Assembly (NCBI RefSeq): GCF_023053635.1 | Contig: NC_086180.1 | Span: forward strand, 4,841,206-4,905,205 | Length of the DNA: 64,000 nt | Direction of reading: 5' to 3' | From: Elgaria multicarinata webbii | Lineage: Eukaryota > Chordata > Lepidosauria > Squamata > Anguidae | Shown here: piece by piece, positions 60,901 to 64,000 of the stretch | Numbering within the stretch: position 1 is the first letter of the stretch | Layout: each line of letters opens with the position of its first letter | Made by a program: the position numbers and the translations under genes | The notes under the pieces: model-generated | Databases searched by the model: none | The model's input: the letters and a program-made list of their open reading frames with translations, nothing else | Told to the model about the DNA's origin: nothing

Positions 60901-63140
60901 TAAAGCGATCAGAGCCTGAAGGTTGTAATAGTGCAGTGGTAGATAAAAATGTGCCTGTTTTAGTAAACACTGCTGCAGACAGTGAATTGTGCACCCCCAA
61001 AGACCTCAAAAAAATCCAGGCCTCTTCTAGTGCCAAGCCCTTGGATAGCATCTCTAATACTTTGGGAAACTTTCAGCAAGTTTTGGAGAAAACCAAGGAA
61101 CCTAGCAGCAAAGAGGCATGTAGCAGTCGTGGAAGTGAAAATAGCAGCAGTGTGGACTCGCTGGGTATCAAAGTGAAAAATCTTCTGCAATATGAACATC
61201 CTGCGATACATGGAACACGTTGCGTAGAGGAGATGGAGCACGATGGATGTGTTCAGAAACCAGTCTCCGTTGGAGCCACAGTAGCTTACAGCAAAGTAGA
61301 TATTAGTGCTCAAGTGAGTGATAACAGTAGCAGCTTGGACTCTCTGGCTGCCCGTGTTAAAACTCTTCTGGAAGATGAACGGCCTGTGATGCATGCAGCT
61401 CAGATACTACAGAGTGCTGAGGAAGAAGAAGAAAAAGCACATGGTAAGCAACTAAGCTTTAGGAGGTCCATGATGCATAATTGCTGGTTTAAGTGTAAGA
61501 GCGCAGAACTCATCTCCAGGGTTGAGGTGTTGAGAGAGAGATTGAGGGAATTTCAGAGGGTGAGTGGGAAGTGTTTTGAACCTGTTGCACTCCATAAGAT
61601 ATTGACTGGGTTCAGATGACATGATAACCAACGGTGGGTTAAATAGTCAACAGTGGGTTAAATAGTCAGTGGTTGGTTATTGTGTTGTCTGTCCAGACTT
61701 TTTCACACCACAGTTGGTTATTTGGCCTAAATAACCAACGCAAATAACCAAAGCTGTGCAGAGCTGATTATTTGAACAACTGTGGGTTATCGTGTCCTCT
61801 GTCAGGCACCGTTGACTATTTTGTCGCACACAGTTTTCGGCGACTTCACAGTCCCCTGGCTAGAGTGACCAAAGTGGTGGCTGCTGCCAGCTAGCCAAAT
61901 GGCTGATGGGATACCAGCGGGAGGACTGACGGGGGAAGAGGGTGGGGGGATGTGTCAGTCAAACACGCCGTTGACTAATAGCCAACTCCACACTGGCCTT
62001 AATCCACACCACTGTTGACTATTAACCCACCATTGACTACCGTGTTGTCCGTGCAGCGATCATCTTACAGTTCTTGATAAATTCCTAAGAATCTTAGCCT
62101 TTTTTAAAATTAAAATTAAAATCTAGCCTTCATTCTCCCTAAGATGCATTTAAAGATACATGAGCAAAAATGCTACAGGATCAGTGTCAAGAAGGCAAGG
62201 AAAAATAAGTCTGCATTTCAATTTTATTTCTTTTGCTTTGGAGAGTAGCAGTAGTGGGAAATGGTGTAGAATAATGTCTGAAATAGGGCTTGGGCACATG
62301 TTCATCTGAATGGTCATCTAGTTTGTAACCCACAATGAAGTGAATATATATCTTGGGACGAGAGCCAGTTTCGACGCAGAAGGACTCGGATTACTGCTAC
62401 TGTCGTAATTGAACAGGCCGCACACACAAAAGTATCTTTAGGAGTTGTAAATTAGCAGTTTGTGCAAGATTTCCACTAATTGGAGTCTGTCATCAGCTAA
62501 GTTCACAAAATGGCAGGCAATTTAGTTGCATCTCTCCAACTAATCAGGTGTTTTGGAAGTGGTCCCAGGTTGCCCAGCTTCTTCGGGAGGAAGGAGAGGA
62601 ACGATTTTGCCAAAATCAGTGGAAATATTGATAGATTAGCTAATAAGAGTGTACTTGCAGTGCATTTTATAGTACCCTGGGAAATTAATTGACACTTTCG
62701 GCATTCTGCATTTGAGTCTATTCAGAAATTAAAGCCATTTTGCAAAATTTTAGGTAATTTGCTCTGAACAAACATTCTAAAGTAATTCCTGAATAGTGTG
62801 AAATTTGTTAATATTGTATCTCTCACACATATCTCACTGAACTCTCATTGTGCACACTCTCTCTCTCTCTCTCCATCTCCCAGTTCAATAACCATTATTC
62901 TCAATATCTGGATCCCTAGTGATTCTTTTAACATGACCACCACCATCACTACCTGCCAATCCATCAAAATGAAAGGACAGCTAATAGAGGTTTCTTTCTG
63001 CGATCTGTCTTATAGCCTGGGTGAAACTGAAGCTGGCTGCTGCAGACACTGTGCCTGTCCTAAGTGAAGAAGACCGGCAGCTCATAGAAGAGATCAAGAG
63101 AGGGCAGCTTCTAAGTGTCAGGAAAGCTGGAATTCCTAAG
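17256..63140 (+). CDS. ALMS1: ALMS1, centrosome and basal-body protein, exons 1-8 (3' partial)
   Basis: The coding parts are 17256-17291, 27745-27879, 29591-29786, 47565-47685, 52199-54518, 59498-59657, 60061-61443 and 63016-63140, 1492 codons in all. Every intron is GT-AG and every phase joins without a stop. Translated blocks match human ALMS1 as I remember it, in the same order: TQIS, FPS.EEG, IQDS..SP.LPL, FAPL.GIPD, QHPL, SERVAEL, TLKEI..LL.EAE, RSEPEGC, SS.DSL...VK.LL and AHAW...EEIK. Known family role: ALMS1 sits at centrioles and the base of primary cilia and supports ciliary function and centrosome cohesion; loss in humans causes Alstrom syndrome. The C-terminal ALMS motif should lie beyond the right edge. 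The visible part is low-complexity and Ser-rich with no enzymatic domain. It lacks the long 47-residue repeat array of the human protein. Identification is firm; exact exon boundaries rest on splice consensus and homology, not transcripts. Confidence 0.93.
17906..18225. mobile_element. Dimeric hAT-type palindrome, TAGGGTGACCAT family
   Basis: 17906-18077 is a full copy of the unit seen at 1513; 18078-18225 is a second, mostly inverted copy sharing the central terminus. Outer ends are TAGGGTGACC and GGTCACCTTA. The flanks TGTAAGTC and TGTAAGTT match at 7 of 8 positions, suggesting the dimer was inserted as one unit. It has no coding capacity. Confidence 0.78.
18500..19645 (+). mobile_element. 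CR1/L3-type LINE fragment split by a hAT element
   Basis: The left piece (about 18530-18583, TGTACAGTTCTGGTCACTGC) and right piece (19028-19645) read on as one CR1-group sequence: [10 protein letters not shown], then [19 protein letters not shown]-like codons, and the 3' UTR phrase GATCCAACATGGCTCTTATG. The break is the hAT element at 18584-19027. ORF2 carries several stops and frameshifts. Confidence 0.8.
18584..19027. mobile_element. hAT-type nonautonomous element, CAGCAGTCCTCAAC family
   Basis: A 444-bp element with termini CAGCAGTCCTCAAC and TTTGGGACCCCTG and an exact 8-bp target duplication TAGAAAAG at 18576-18583 and 19028-19035. The interior has a GC-rich hairpin (18715-18765, arms around AGCCGAAGCGAAG). 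It is nested in a CR1-type LINE. Confidence 0.9.
21150..21255 (-). mobile_element. CR1-type LINE 3' fragment
   Basis: It starts with CATAGAATCATAGAAT, the reverse complement of the CR1 terminus, followed by the 3' UTR; truncated after about 100 bp. Confidence 0.8.
21285..21540 (-). mobile_element. L2-like LINE 3' fragment (second subfamily)
   Basis: It shares 'aaaaggctctcac.gcggcttacaaa' and 'cagtccctgcccacaggc' with 50485-50650 and 38555-38640. These are tails of one LINE subfamily in reverse orientation; the family name is inferred. Confidence 0.6.
21826..22010 (-). mobile_element. tRNA-derived SINE, decayed
   Basis: In reverse orientation it matches the + strand SINE at 40747-40937: the 'aggaagctgccttatacc' start, 'ttgaacc' (B-box complement) and 'aagacatgctttac'. 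Related minus-strand fragments lie at 54702-54895 and 57062-57225. 22160-22320 holds a further, unnamed dispersed repeat. Confidence 0.65.
25360..25485. mobile_element. 126-bp hAT-type MITE
   Basis: The ends CAGGGGTAAGCAA and CAGCCCTG flank an imperfect hairpin with the core TACAACTCCCATCATCC. The flanking 8-mers TTGTAAAG and ATGTAAAG match at 7 of 8 positions. It is the same family as 56707-56840. Confidence 0.75.
26860..27240. repeat. Dispersed repeat (TTGCCTGATGAAGAG type)
   Basis: It shares the order 'taggccaa' ... 'atcttgcctgatg.agag.tctggaga' ... 'agtctaataaa' with 59880-60035, just upstream of exon 7. It is an old dispersed family that I cannot name. Confidence 0.5.
27745..27879 (+). 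CDS. ALMS1: ALMS1 exon 2
   Basis: The exon has 45 codons in phase 0-0, flanked by a tttgtttcag acceptor and a gtaact donor. It encodes residues 13-57. The block [15 protein letters not shown] aligns with NSRTQISDTNVVCL of human ALMS1, directly before the segment that exon 3 encodes. The first half is Pro/Arg/Thr-rich and not clearly conserved. Confidence 0.85.
28940..29300 (+). mobile_element. Old CR1-group LINE endonuclease fragment
   Basis: In-frame stretches read [20 protein letters not shown], then MSDFN.PHIDWTN and [11 protein letters not shown], typical of the C-terminal part of a CR1/L3 endonuclease domain (GDFN..HIDW, T.G...LDL). There are several frame breaks. 27880-28930 contains nothing else recognisable. 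Confidence 0.65.
29591..29786 (+). CDS. ALMS1: ALMS1 exon 3
   Basis: The exon starts in phase 0 after a long pyrimidine tract ending in cag and ends in phase 1 before gtatgt. It encodes residues 58 to about 122. TEAWYQP and EFPSMEEG correspond to TESWHCLP and DFPSLEEG of human ALMS1, and TPLL at the exon end corresponds to SPLL. The matches are in order and at about the same spacing as in human, so this is a true exon even though no long ORF marks it. Confidence 0.88.
29978..30180 (-). mobile_element. (TTA)n microsatellite and L2-type LINE 3' fragment
   Basis: 29984-30035 is a (TTA)n run, followed by the reverse complement of a LINE tail (TTTATATACCGCTCCCC, TTTCGGAGCGGT). Confidence 0.65.
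30475..30850 (+). mobile_element. Two L2 LINE 3' ends in tandem
   Basis: 30475-30617 and about 30690-30830 each end with the L2 phrase CCCAGAGAGCTTC.(G/A)CTAT and AAAAATGTAATAAAT; the second has an (AAAT)n tail and a third partial phrase at 30831-30860. Confidence 0.8.
31700..31910 (-). mobile_element. Ancient L2 fragment
   Basis: 'ctttaaaggttaaaaccagcagtttaaattgg' parallels the younger minus-strand L2 copies ('ttataggttaaaaccagcaccttgaat'), but the rest is heavily diverged. Confidence 0.55.
32262..32446. mobile_element. TA-flanked inverted-repeat element, CCGTATTTCTTCG family
   Basis: The ends CCGTATTTCTTCGATTCTAA and TTAGAATCGAAGAAATACGG are inverted repeats bounded by TA on both sides, as expected for Tc1/mariner-type insertion. 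The inner part repeats TGCGTCTTAGAATCG. It has no ORF. Confidence 0.78.
33318..33978. mobile_element. hAT-type nonautonomous element, CAGTGGTTCCC family
   Basis: A 661-bp element with ends CAGTGGTTCCCAAAG and TTTGTGGAACCACTG and an exact 8-bp target duplication GTCTACAA at 33310-33317 and 33979-33986. The terminal sequence is typical of hAT. No transposase ORF remains. Confidence 0.9.
34179..34545. mobile_element. hAT-type nonautonomous element, TAGGGCTGTGC family
   Basis: The ends TGGGGCTGTGC and GTGGAGCCCTA match the element at 15289. The flanks TTTTAAGG and CTTTAAGG match at 7 of 8 positions. 367 bp, noncoding. Confidence 0.8.
36172..36995 (-). mobile_element. L2 LINE 3' part
   Basis: On the minus strand it encodes [36 protein letters not shown] and a decayed end; the 3' tail is at 36172-36240. 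It interrupts another dispersed repeat whose left end is near 36150 and whose right part resumes near 36965. Confidence 0.85.
37047..37793 (+). mobile_element. L2 LINE 3' part (third subfamily)
   Basis: It encodes [40 protein letters not shown] and a C-terminal [14 protein letters not shown], then a 3' UTR ending 'gatggtgctatataaataaataataa'. A short target duplication AAATGT flanks it. The same subfamily is at 41915-43745. Confidence 0.88.
38975..39115. repeat. Dispersed repeat, intact partner of the copy at 36150-37830
   Basis: The phrases 'tttgaaagattgacttgta', 'tgctgat.gaattc' and 'ttttgtacaaatgtgaaca' occur here without interruption and at 36150-37830 with two LINEs inserted between them. 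Confidence 0.7.
39212..39988. mobile_element. Composite TA-flanked element, CCGTATTTCTTCG family
   Basis: The left terminus CCGTATTTCTTCGATTCTAA is at 39213; an internal terminus (TTAGAATCGAAGCAATATGG) is near 39295-39313; the right terminus (CAATCGAAGAAATACGG) ends near 39985. Between the internal and right ends lies about 550 bp of mostly GC-rich sequence, including an ORF-like stretch (39311-39787) without recognisable protein content. It looks like a short element joined to captured or unrelated sequence. Confidence 0.65.
40125..40577. mobile_element. Inverted-repeat element, GGGCATGTCTACACC family
   Basis: The ends GGGCATGTCTACACC and GTGCAGACATGCCC are inverted repeats. The interior has several CGGGATAA and TTATCCCG palindromic blocks. 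I find no clear target duplication. It is homologous to 48277-48759 at both ends and in the interior. It is noncoding; the superfamily is unknown. Confidence 0.7.
40747..40937 (+). mobile_element. tRNA-derived SINE
   Basis: An A box (TAGCTCAATGATAGAGCAC) and a B box (GGTTTGATCCC) sit at tRNA-like spacing. The body ends with 'ggtctgactcagtataagacagcttcctat'. It is the best preserved copy of the family also seen at 21826, 54702 and 57062. It is a SINE head, not a functional tRNA gene. Confidence 0.82.
41182..41513. mobile_element. Inverted-repeat element, TGGGTTC.GATGACA family
   Basis: The left end TGGGTTCTGATGACA and right end TGTCATGTGAACAGCCCCA are imperfect inverted repeats; the interior carries several 'gtgggtta.aaca' and 'aaccc' motifs. 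It is similar in style to 61606-62065. The boundaries are approximate. Confidence 0.5.
41830..41900 (-). mobile_element. L2 LINE 3' tail fragment
   Basis: TTTATTT-type tail and 'catagccaaagctctctgggtggtt', the reverse complement of the L2 3' end. Confidence 0.7.
41915..43745 (+). mobile_element. L2 LINE, RT to 3' end, interrupted by an L1
   Basis: It encodes [51 protein letters not shown] and [20 protein letters not shown] before the L1 (42677-43287), and [15 protein letters not shown] and [12 protein letters not shown] after it. The 3' end 'gatggcgctatataaataaata' matches the copy at 37047. Several frame breaks are present. Confidence 0.9.
42677..43287 (-). mobile_element. L1 LINE 3' end nested in L2
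   Basis: A 15-bp target duplication (TCTCCTTTTGACTTT at 42662-42676 and 43288-43302) and a poly-A tail (here T run) mark target-primed insertion. The ORF2 end ([22 protein letters not shown]) is nearly the same as in the L1 at 6092. Confidence 0.92.
43751..44550 (-). mobile_element. L2 LINE 3' part
   Basis: The minus strand encodes [57 protein letters not shown] and GRGPFQW. Frames shift several times. It abuts the plus-strand L2 tail to tail. Confidence 0.85.
44567..44890 (+). mobile_element. Sauria (ACA-type) SINE
   Basis: The head 'tggcgcagagcggtaaagc', 'ctgagttcgatccc', the middle 'cagccttccatcctcctgagg' and 'gtaaaatgagtacccag', and the tail 'tgccaagaaaacgtc' ... 'gtcagtaatgactc.gtgcttgcaca' are the diagnostic parts of the Sauria SINE, which shares its tail with BovB. 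An internal (TTTA)n expansion is at 44718-44732. This family is confined to squamates as far as I know. Confidence 0.93.
46463..46492 (+). CDS. Candidate 30-nt cassette microexon of ALMS1
   Basis: These 30 bases are bounded by a good acceptor (tttcctccttcag) and a good donor (gtaagaat). Placed between exon 3 (phase 1) and exon 4 it keeps the reading frame and introduces no stop, adding ten residues ([10 protein letters not shown]) and leaving Glu at the junction unchanged. Human ALMS1 has no insertion at this point as far as I recall, and exons 3 and 4 join perfectly without it. It may be an alternative microexon or a chance pair of splice-like signals. Confidence 0.25.
46710..47300 (-). mobile_element. 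L2 LINE 3' part
   Basis: The minus strand encodes [58 protein letters not shown] and [20 protein letters not shown], with the 3' tail at 46710-46770. At least one frameshift lies near 46950. It ends about 270 bp before exon 4. Confidence 0.88.
47565..47685 (+). CDS. ALMS1: ALMS1 exon 4
   Basis: The exon follows an acag acceptor and ends before gtgagg. It starts with the last two bases of a codon opened by exon 3 and leaves two bases for exon 5. [12 protein letters not shown] and the exon end DFAPLK match IQDSFASPDLPL and SFAPLR in human ALMS1. An overlapping ORF in another frame is a shadow. It encodes residues 123-163. Confidence 0.9.
48277..48759. mobile_element. Inverted-repeat element, GGGCATGTCTACACC family
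   Basis: The ends GGCATGTCTACAC and GGTGTAGACATGCCC are inverted repeats. Interior blocks (GATATGCTGA..GCGAGATC, GTTATCCCG) correspond to those of 40125-40577. Noncoding. Confidence 0.72.
49375..49650 (-). mobile_element. CR1-type LINE 3' fragment
   Basis: It starts with ATAGAATCATAGAATAGC, the reverse complement of the CR1 3' end, and continues through the UTR and last ORF2 codons up to the ILPECR motif. Confidence 0.85.
50462..50690 (-). mobile_element. L2-like LINE 3' fragment with microsatellites
   Basis: (AAT)n and (TTTA)n at 50465-50507, then the 'aaaaaaggctctcacggcggcttacaaa' tail shared with 21285, then a second (AAT)n-like stretch at 50648-50685. Confidence 0.65.
52199..54518 (+). 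CDS. ALMS1: ALMS1 exon 5 (large exon, 2320 bp)
   Basis: The exon follows a ctgtttcag acceptor and ends in phase 0 before gtaagt. It encodes residues 163-936. The start (GIPDVSE, SEAV..AATEV.SD, QHPL) matches the human GIPDKSE, SEALFQATAEVASD, QHPL stretch, and SERVAEL near residue 860 matches a later human segment; the end resembles human SLEDL. Between these the protein is Ser-rich and poorly conserved. Two internal tandem repeats are visible: a 63-bp unit at 52323-52448 plus a partial third, and a 24-bp unit repeated three times at 53484-53555. There are no membrane segments and no enzymatic motif. In human the long 47-residue repeat array would follow; here the exon simply stops. Confidence 0.93.
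52323..52460 (+). repeat. 63-bp coding tandem duplication in ALMS1 exon 5
   Basis: Copy 1 is 52323-52385 and copy 2 is 52386-52448, differing at only about two bases; a third copy starts at 52449 and decays after QHPL. Each unit encodes 21 residues containing [13 protein letters not shown]. The frame is kept. The human gene has one QHPL here, so the duplication is probably recent in this lineage. Confidence 0.92.
53484..53555 (+). repeat. Three 24-bp coding repeats in ALMS1 exon 5
   Basis: The units 53484-53507, 53508-53531 and 53532-53555 encode [16 protein letters not shown] and VPSVEEPV. The nucleotide copies differ at several positions, so they are older than the 63-bp duplication upstream. 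Confidence 0.85.
54702..54895 (-). mobile_element. tRNA-derived SINE, decayed
   Basis: Reverse orientation of the family at 40747: 'actgagtcagaccattggtc' at its left, 'ggggattgaa' (B-box complement) and 'gagctctaccactgagct' (A-box complement) at its right. A T run of 17 interrupts it near 54806. Confidence 0.75.
55500..55790 (-). mobile_element. L2 LINE 3' end
   Basis: It is nearly identical in layout to the left end of the L2 at 5240 ([20 protein letters not shown], 'cctgccggaaaaggctagtc'); truncated after about 290 bp. 55800-56200 has nothing recognised. Confidence 0.88.
56207..56312 (-). mobile_element. L2 LINE 3' tail
   Basis: (TTTA)n followed by 'cattTATATACCGCCCCACAG' and 'CTCTCTGGGCGGTTTACAA', the reverse complement of the L2 3' terminus. 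Confidence 0.75.
56707..56840. mobile_element. 134-bp hAT-type MITE
   Basis: The ends CCGGGGTGAGCAAC and CACACCCCTG; arms share ATGTTTGGACTACAGCTCCC with GGGAGTTGTAGGCCAAACAT in inverse. The flanks CTTTAATA and CTGTAATA match at 7 of 8 positions. Same family as 25360. Confidence 0.78.
56925..57225 (-). mobile_element. L2 3' tail followed by a decayed tRNA-derived SINE
   Basis: 56925-57060 is an L2 terminus in reverse (TTTATACCACCCGATAGCC). 57062-57225 resembles the minus-strand SINE family ('catctagcccaga', 'gggaacaaa', 'catgtgccttaacactgagctg'). Confidence 0.6.
57300..57845 (-). mobile_element. CR1-type LINE 3' part
   Basis: It starts with ATAGAATCATAGAATAGC. The minus strand encodes [45 protein letters not shown] and [15 protein letters not shown] in one open frame. 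It is the longest CR1 copy here and the parallel of that at 3403. Confidence 0.9.
57853..58590 (-). mobile_element. L2 LINE 3' part with (ATT)n tail
   Basis: The microsatellite is at 57855-57905. The minus strand encodes [60 protein letters not shown] and [20 protein letters not shown]. The frame is mostly open to 58558. Confidence 0.9.
59498..59657 (+). CDS. ALMS1: ALMS1 exon 6
   Basis: The exon starts in phase 0 after a ttgcatcag acceptor and ends in phase 1 before gtatgg. It encodes residues 937 to about 990, including [14 protein letters not shown] and [13 protein letters not shown]. This looks like a constrained motif (short, with Pro and acidic spacing), yet I do not recall an equivalent in human ALMS1, where the 47-residue array occupies this position. 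The frame joins exons 5 and 7 exactly, which supports it strongly. Confidence 0.85.
60061..61443 (+). CDS. ALMS1: ALMS1 exon 7 (1383 bp)
   Basis: The exon follows a tttcttccag acceptor and ends in phase 1 before gtaagc. It encodes residues 990-1451. [13 protein letters not shown] matches TLKEIRTLLMEAE of human ALMS1, RSEPEGC is identical, and the end (SS.DSL..RVK.LL, then IL..AEEEE..AHA) matches the human segment just before HAW. The DSL/VK.LL module occurs twice (residues about 1350 and 1411); I recall one copy in human. Sequence 3' of 61443 stays open for 58 codons but is intron: exon 8 resumes the human-like sequence. Confidence 0.93.
61140..61442 (+). repeat. Duplicated DSL/VK.LL module in ALMS1 exon 7
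   Basis: The first copy starts at 61140 ([16 protein letters not shown]) and the second at 61323 ([16 protein letters not shown]), 61 codons apart. Both continue with E.P..H and an acidic stretch. The second copy is the one followed by the conserved AHAW segment. DNA identity is moderate, so the duplication is not recent. Confidence 0.8.
61444..63015 (+). other. ALMS1: ALMS1 intron 7
   Basis: The first 160 bases stay open in frame but do not match ALMS1. An inverted-repeat element follows (about 61606-62065). 62070-63015 shows a short (CT)n run near 62860 and nothing else I recognise. Confidence 0.75.
61606..62065. mobile_element. Inverted-repeat element, TGGGTTC.GATGACA family
   Basis: It begins TGGGTTCAGATGACATGATA and ends near 'accgtgttgtccgtgcagcg'. 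It has many inverted copies of 'aaccaacggtgggtta' and 'gttgactatt' units, so it can form several hairpins. It lies 160 bp after the exon 7 donor. Boundaries are approximate; no target duplication was found. Confidence 0.55.
63016..63140 (+). CDS. ALMS1: ALMS1 exon 8 (last exon in window)
   Basis: The exon follows a ttatag acceptor and ends in phase 0 before gtatga. It encodes residues 1451-1492. AWVKLKLA and [12 protein letters not shown] match AWNMKFNLA and NEDDRRKVEEIK of human ALMS1. The gene continues to the right of the window, where the human protein has roughly 1500 further residues ending in the ALMS motif. Confidence 0.92.
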
Positions 63141-63574
63141 GTATGAAGGAACCTGGGGAAACTAGTAGACAGATTTAGGAAATATCAAAGAGTTGAACTG
63201 TATAGCAAGTTCTTAGTTTTGGGCAACCATCTTAAAATCACTAAAAAAGAAATGTCTTGTACAAAGCAAAAAATTTTTGCCGGTGTTGTGCGTGGTAATG
63301 GCACGTTAATGAAACTCACACATAGTTTGAAATATGTAGGAAATATTGTAGAGAATTGGTTAAAGAATTGATTACCCACCTTTAAGTCACCTCTCCCAGT
63401 AGACTTTCGGTCCCCGAGTTTTAATGTAGTTTAATAAAGATTTGAAGAGGTGGGAATATAAATGCTAGAAAGGACCATTTTACTGAACTGTTATATGCTT
63501 TTGATTCATGGTTTCCAGTTTTTACATCTCTGCTCCTGCTGTTACGAATCCAGGTGAATACTATGCTTTCTCCT

Positions 63575-63755
63575 GACAGTTAAAGCAGTACAACAATGGA
63601 ACCAATTACCTAGGGAGGTTGTGGGCTCTCCCACATTAGAGGCATTCAAGCGGCAGCTGGATAGCCATCTGCCAGGTATGCTTTAAGGTAGATTCCTGCA
63701 TTGAGCAGGGGGTTGGACTCCATGGCCTTATAGACCCCTGCCAACTCACCTTTGT
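63575..63755 (+). mobile_element. CR1-type LINE 3' end
   Basis: It encodes the [18 protein letters not shown] tail (diverged) and the UTR 'gagcagggggttggactcc'. The ATTCTATG terminus is missing where the L2 piece begins. Confidence 0.82.
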
Positions 63756-63764
63756 CAAAGCTAA

Positions 63765-64000
63765 CATTATTTACTCAGTATTTTAACACTTAATTTTAAC
63801 TTAATTTTAAATTTTACTGTTTTAACTCTGTATTTTAAATCTTATATCAACTTTGCTGTGTGGTTTTATCCTGGTTGCGCTTTTTATACTGTATTTCGTA
63901 ATTGTGTTTTAACCTGTTGGGTGTTTTATTGTGGTTTTAATTTTTGTGAACCGCCCAGAGAGCTTCGGCTATTGGGCGGTATAAAAATGTAATAAATAAA
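63765..64000 (+). mobile_element. L2 LINE 3' end, cut by the window edge
   Basis: The 3' UTR matches 14560-14800 almost base for base ('ggttttatcctggttgcgc', 'cggctattgggcggtataaa') and runs into the (AAAT)n tail at the edge. Confidence 0.9.

Noticed and set aside
61444-61619. Continuation of the exon 7 reading frame past 61443
   Set aside because: A GTAAGC donor ends the exon there, and exon 8 continues the ALMS1-like sequence in the correct phase; the read-through residues match nothing.

Overview
The window is genomic DNA from a squamate reptile (lizard or snake). The evidence is a well-preserved Sauria-type SINE (about 44567-44890), a BovB LINE fragment, many L2 and CR1 LINE copies, short hAT-type DNA transposons, and a large-intron vertebrate gene driven by a CpG island. 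I cannot tell the species.

The one host gene is ALMS1 (Alstrom syndrome protein, centrosome/basal body), on the + strand and cut by the right edge. I recognised it by comparing translated exons with human ALMS1 from memory. Eight exons can be placed with canonical splice sites and compatible phases: 17256-17291, 27745-27879, 29591-29786, 47565-47685, 52199-54518, 59498-59657, 60061-61443 and 63016-63140. Together they give 1492 codons with no stop; the 3' half of the gene lies beyond the window. The gene starts in a CpG island (about 16690-17350) with inverted CCAAT boxes, GC boxes, an NRF1-type site and a weak X-box-like site.

Compared with human ALMS1 the gene is unusual in four ways. The first coding exon holds 12 codons and has no poly-Glu tract. 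The long array of 47-residue repeats is absent. A C-terminal DSL/VK.LL module is present twice. Exon 5 carries fresh in-frame tandem duplications (two copies of 63 bp, three of 24 bp). A frame-neutral 30-nt candidate microexon lies at 46463-46492.

Layout: 1-16.3 kb is intergenic and almost entirely transposon debris, often nested: BovB; a hAT MITE with a perfect 8-bp target duplication; CR1 inside a MITE; L1 inside L2; and an L2 split by both a solo retroviral LTR and a Ty3/Gypsy-type element with nearly identical LTRs. 16.7-17.35 kb is the promoter. 17.3-63 kb is ALMS1 with repeat-laden introns. 63.1-64 kb is the start of intron 8, holding CR1 and L2 tails. I see no second host gene, no structural RNA gene and no CRISPR-like array. 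The most interesting material is the lineage-specific remodelling of ALMS1 and several short inverted-repeat transposon families, some dimeric or composite.
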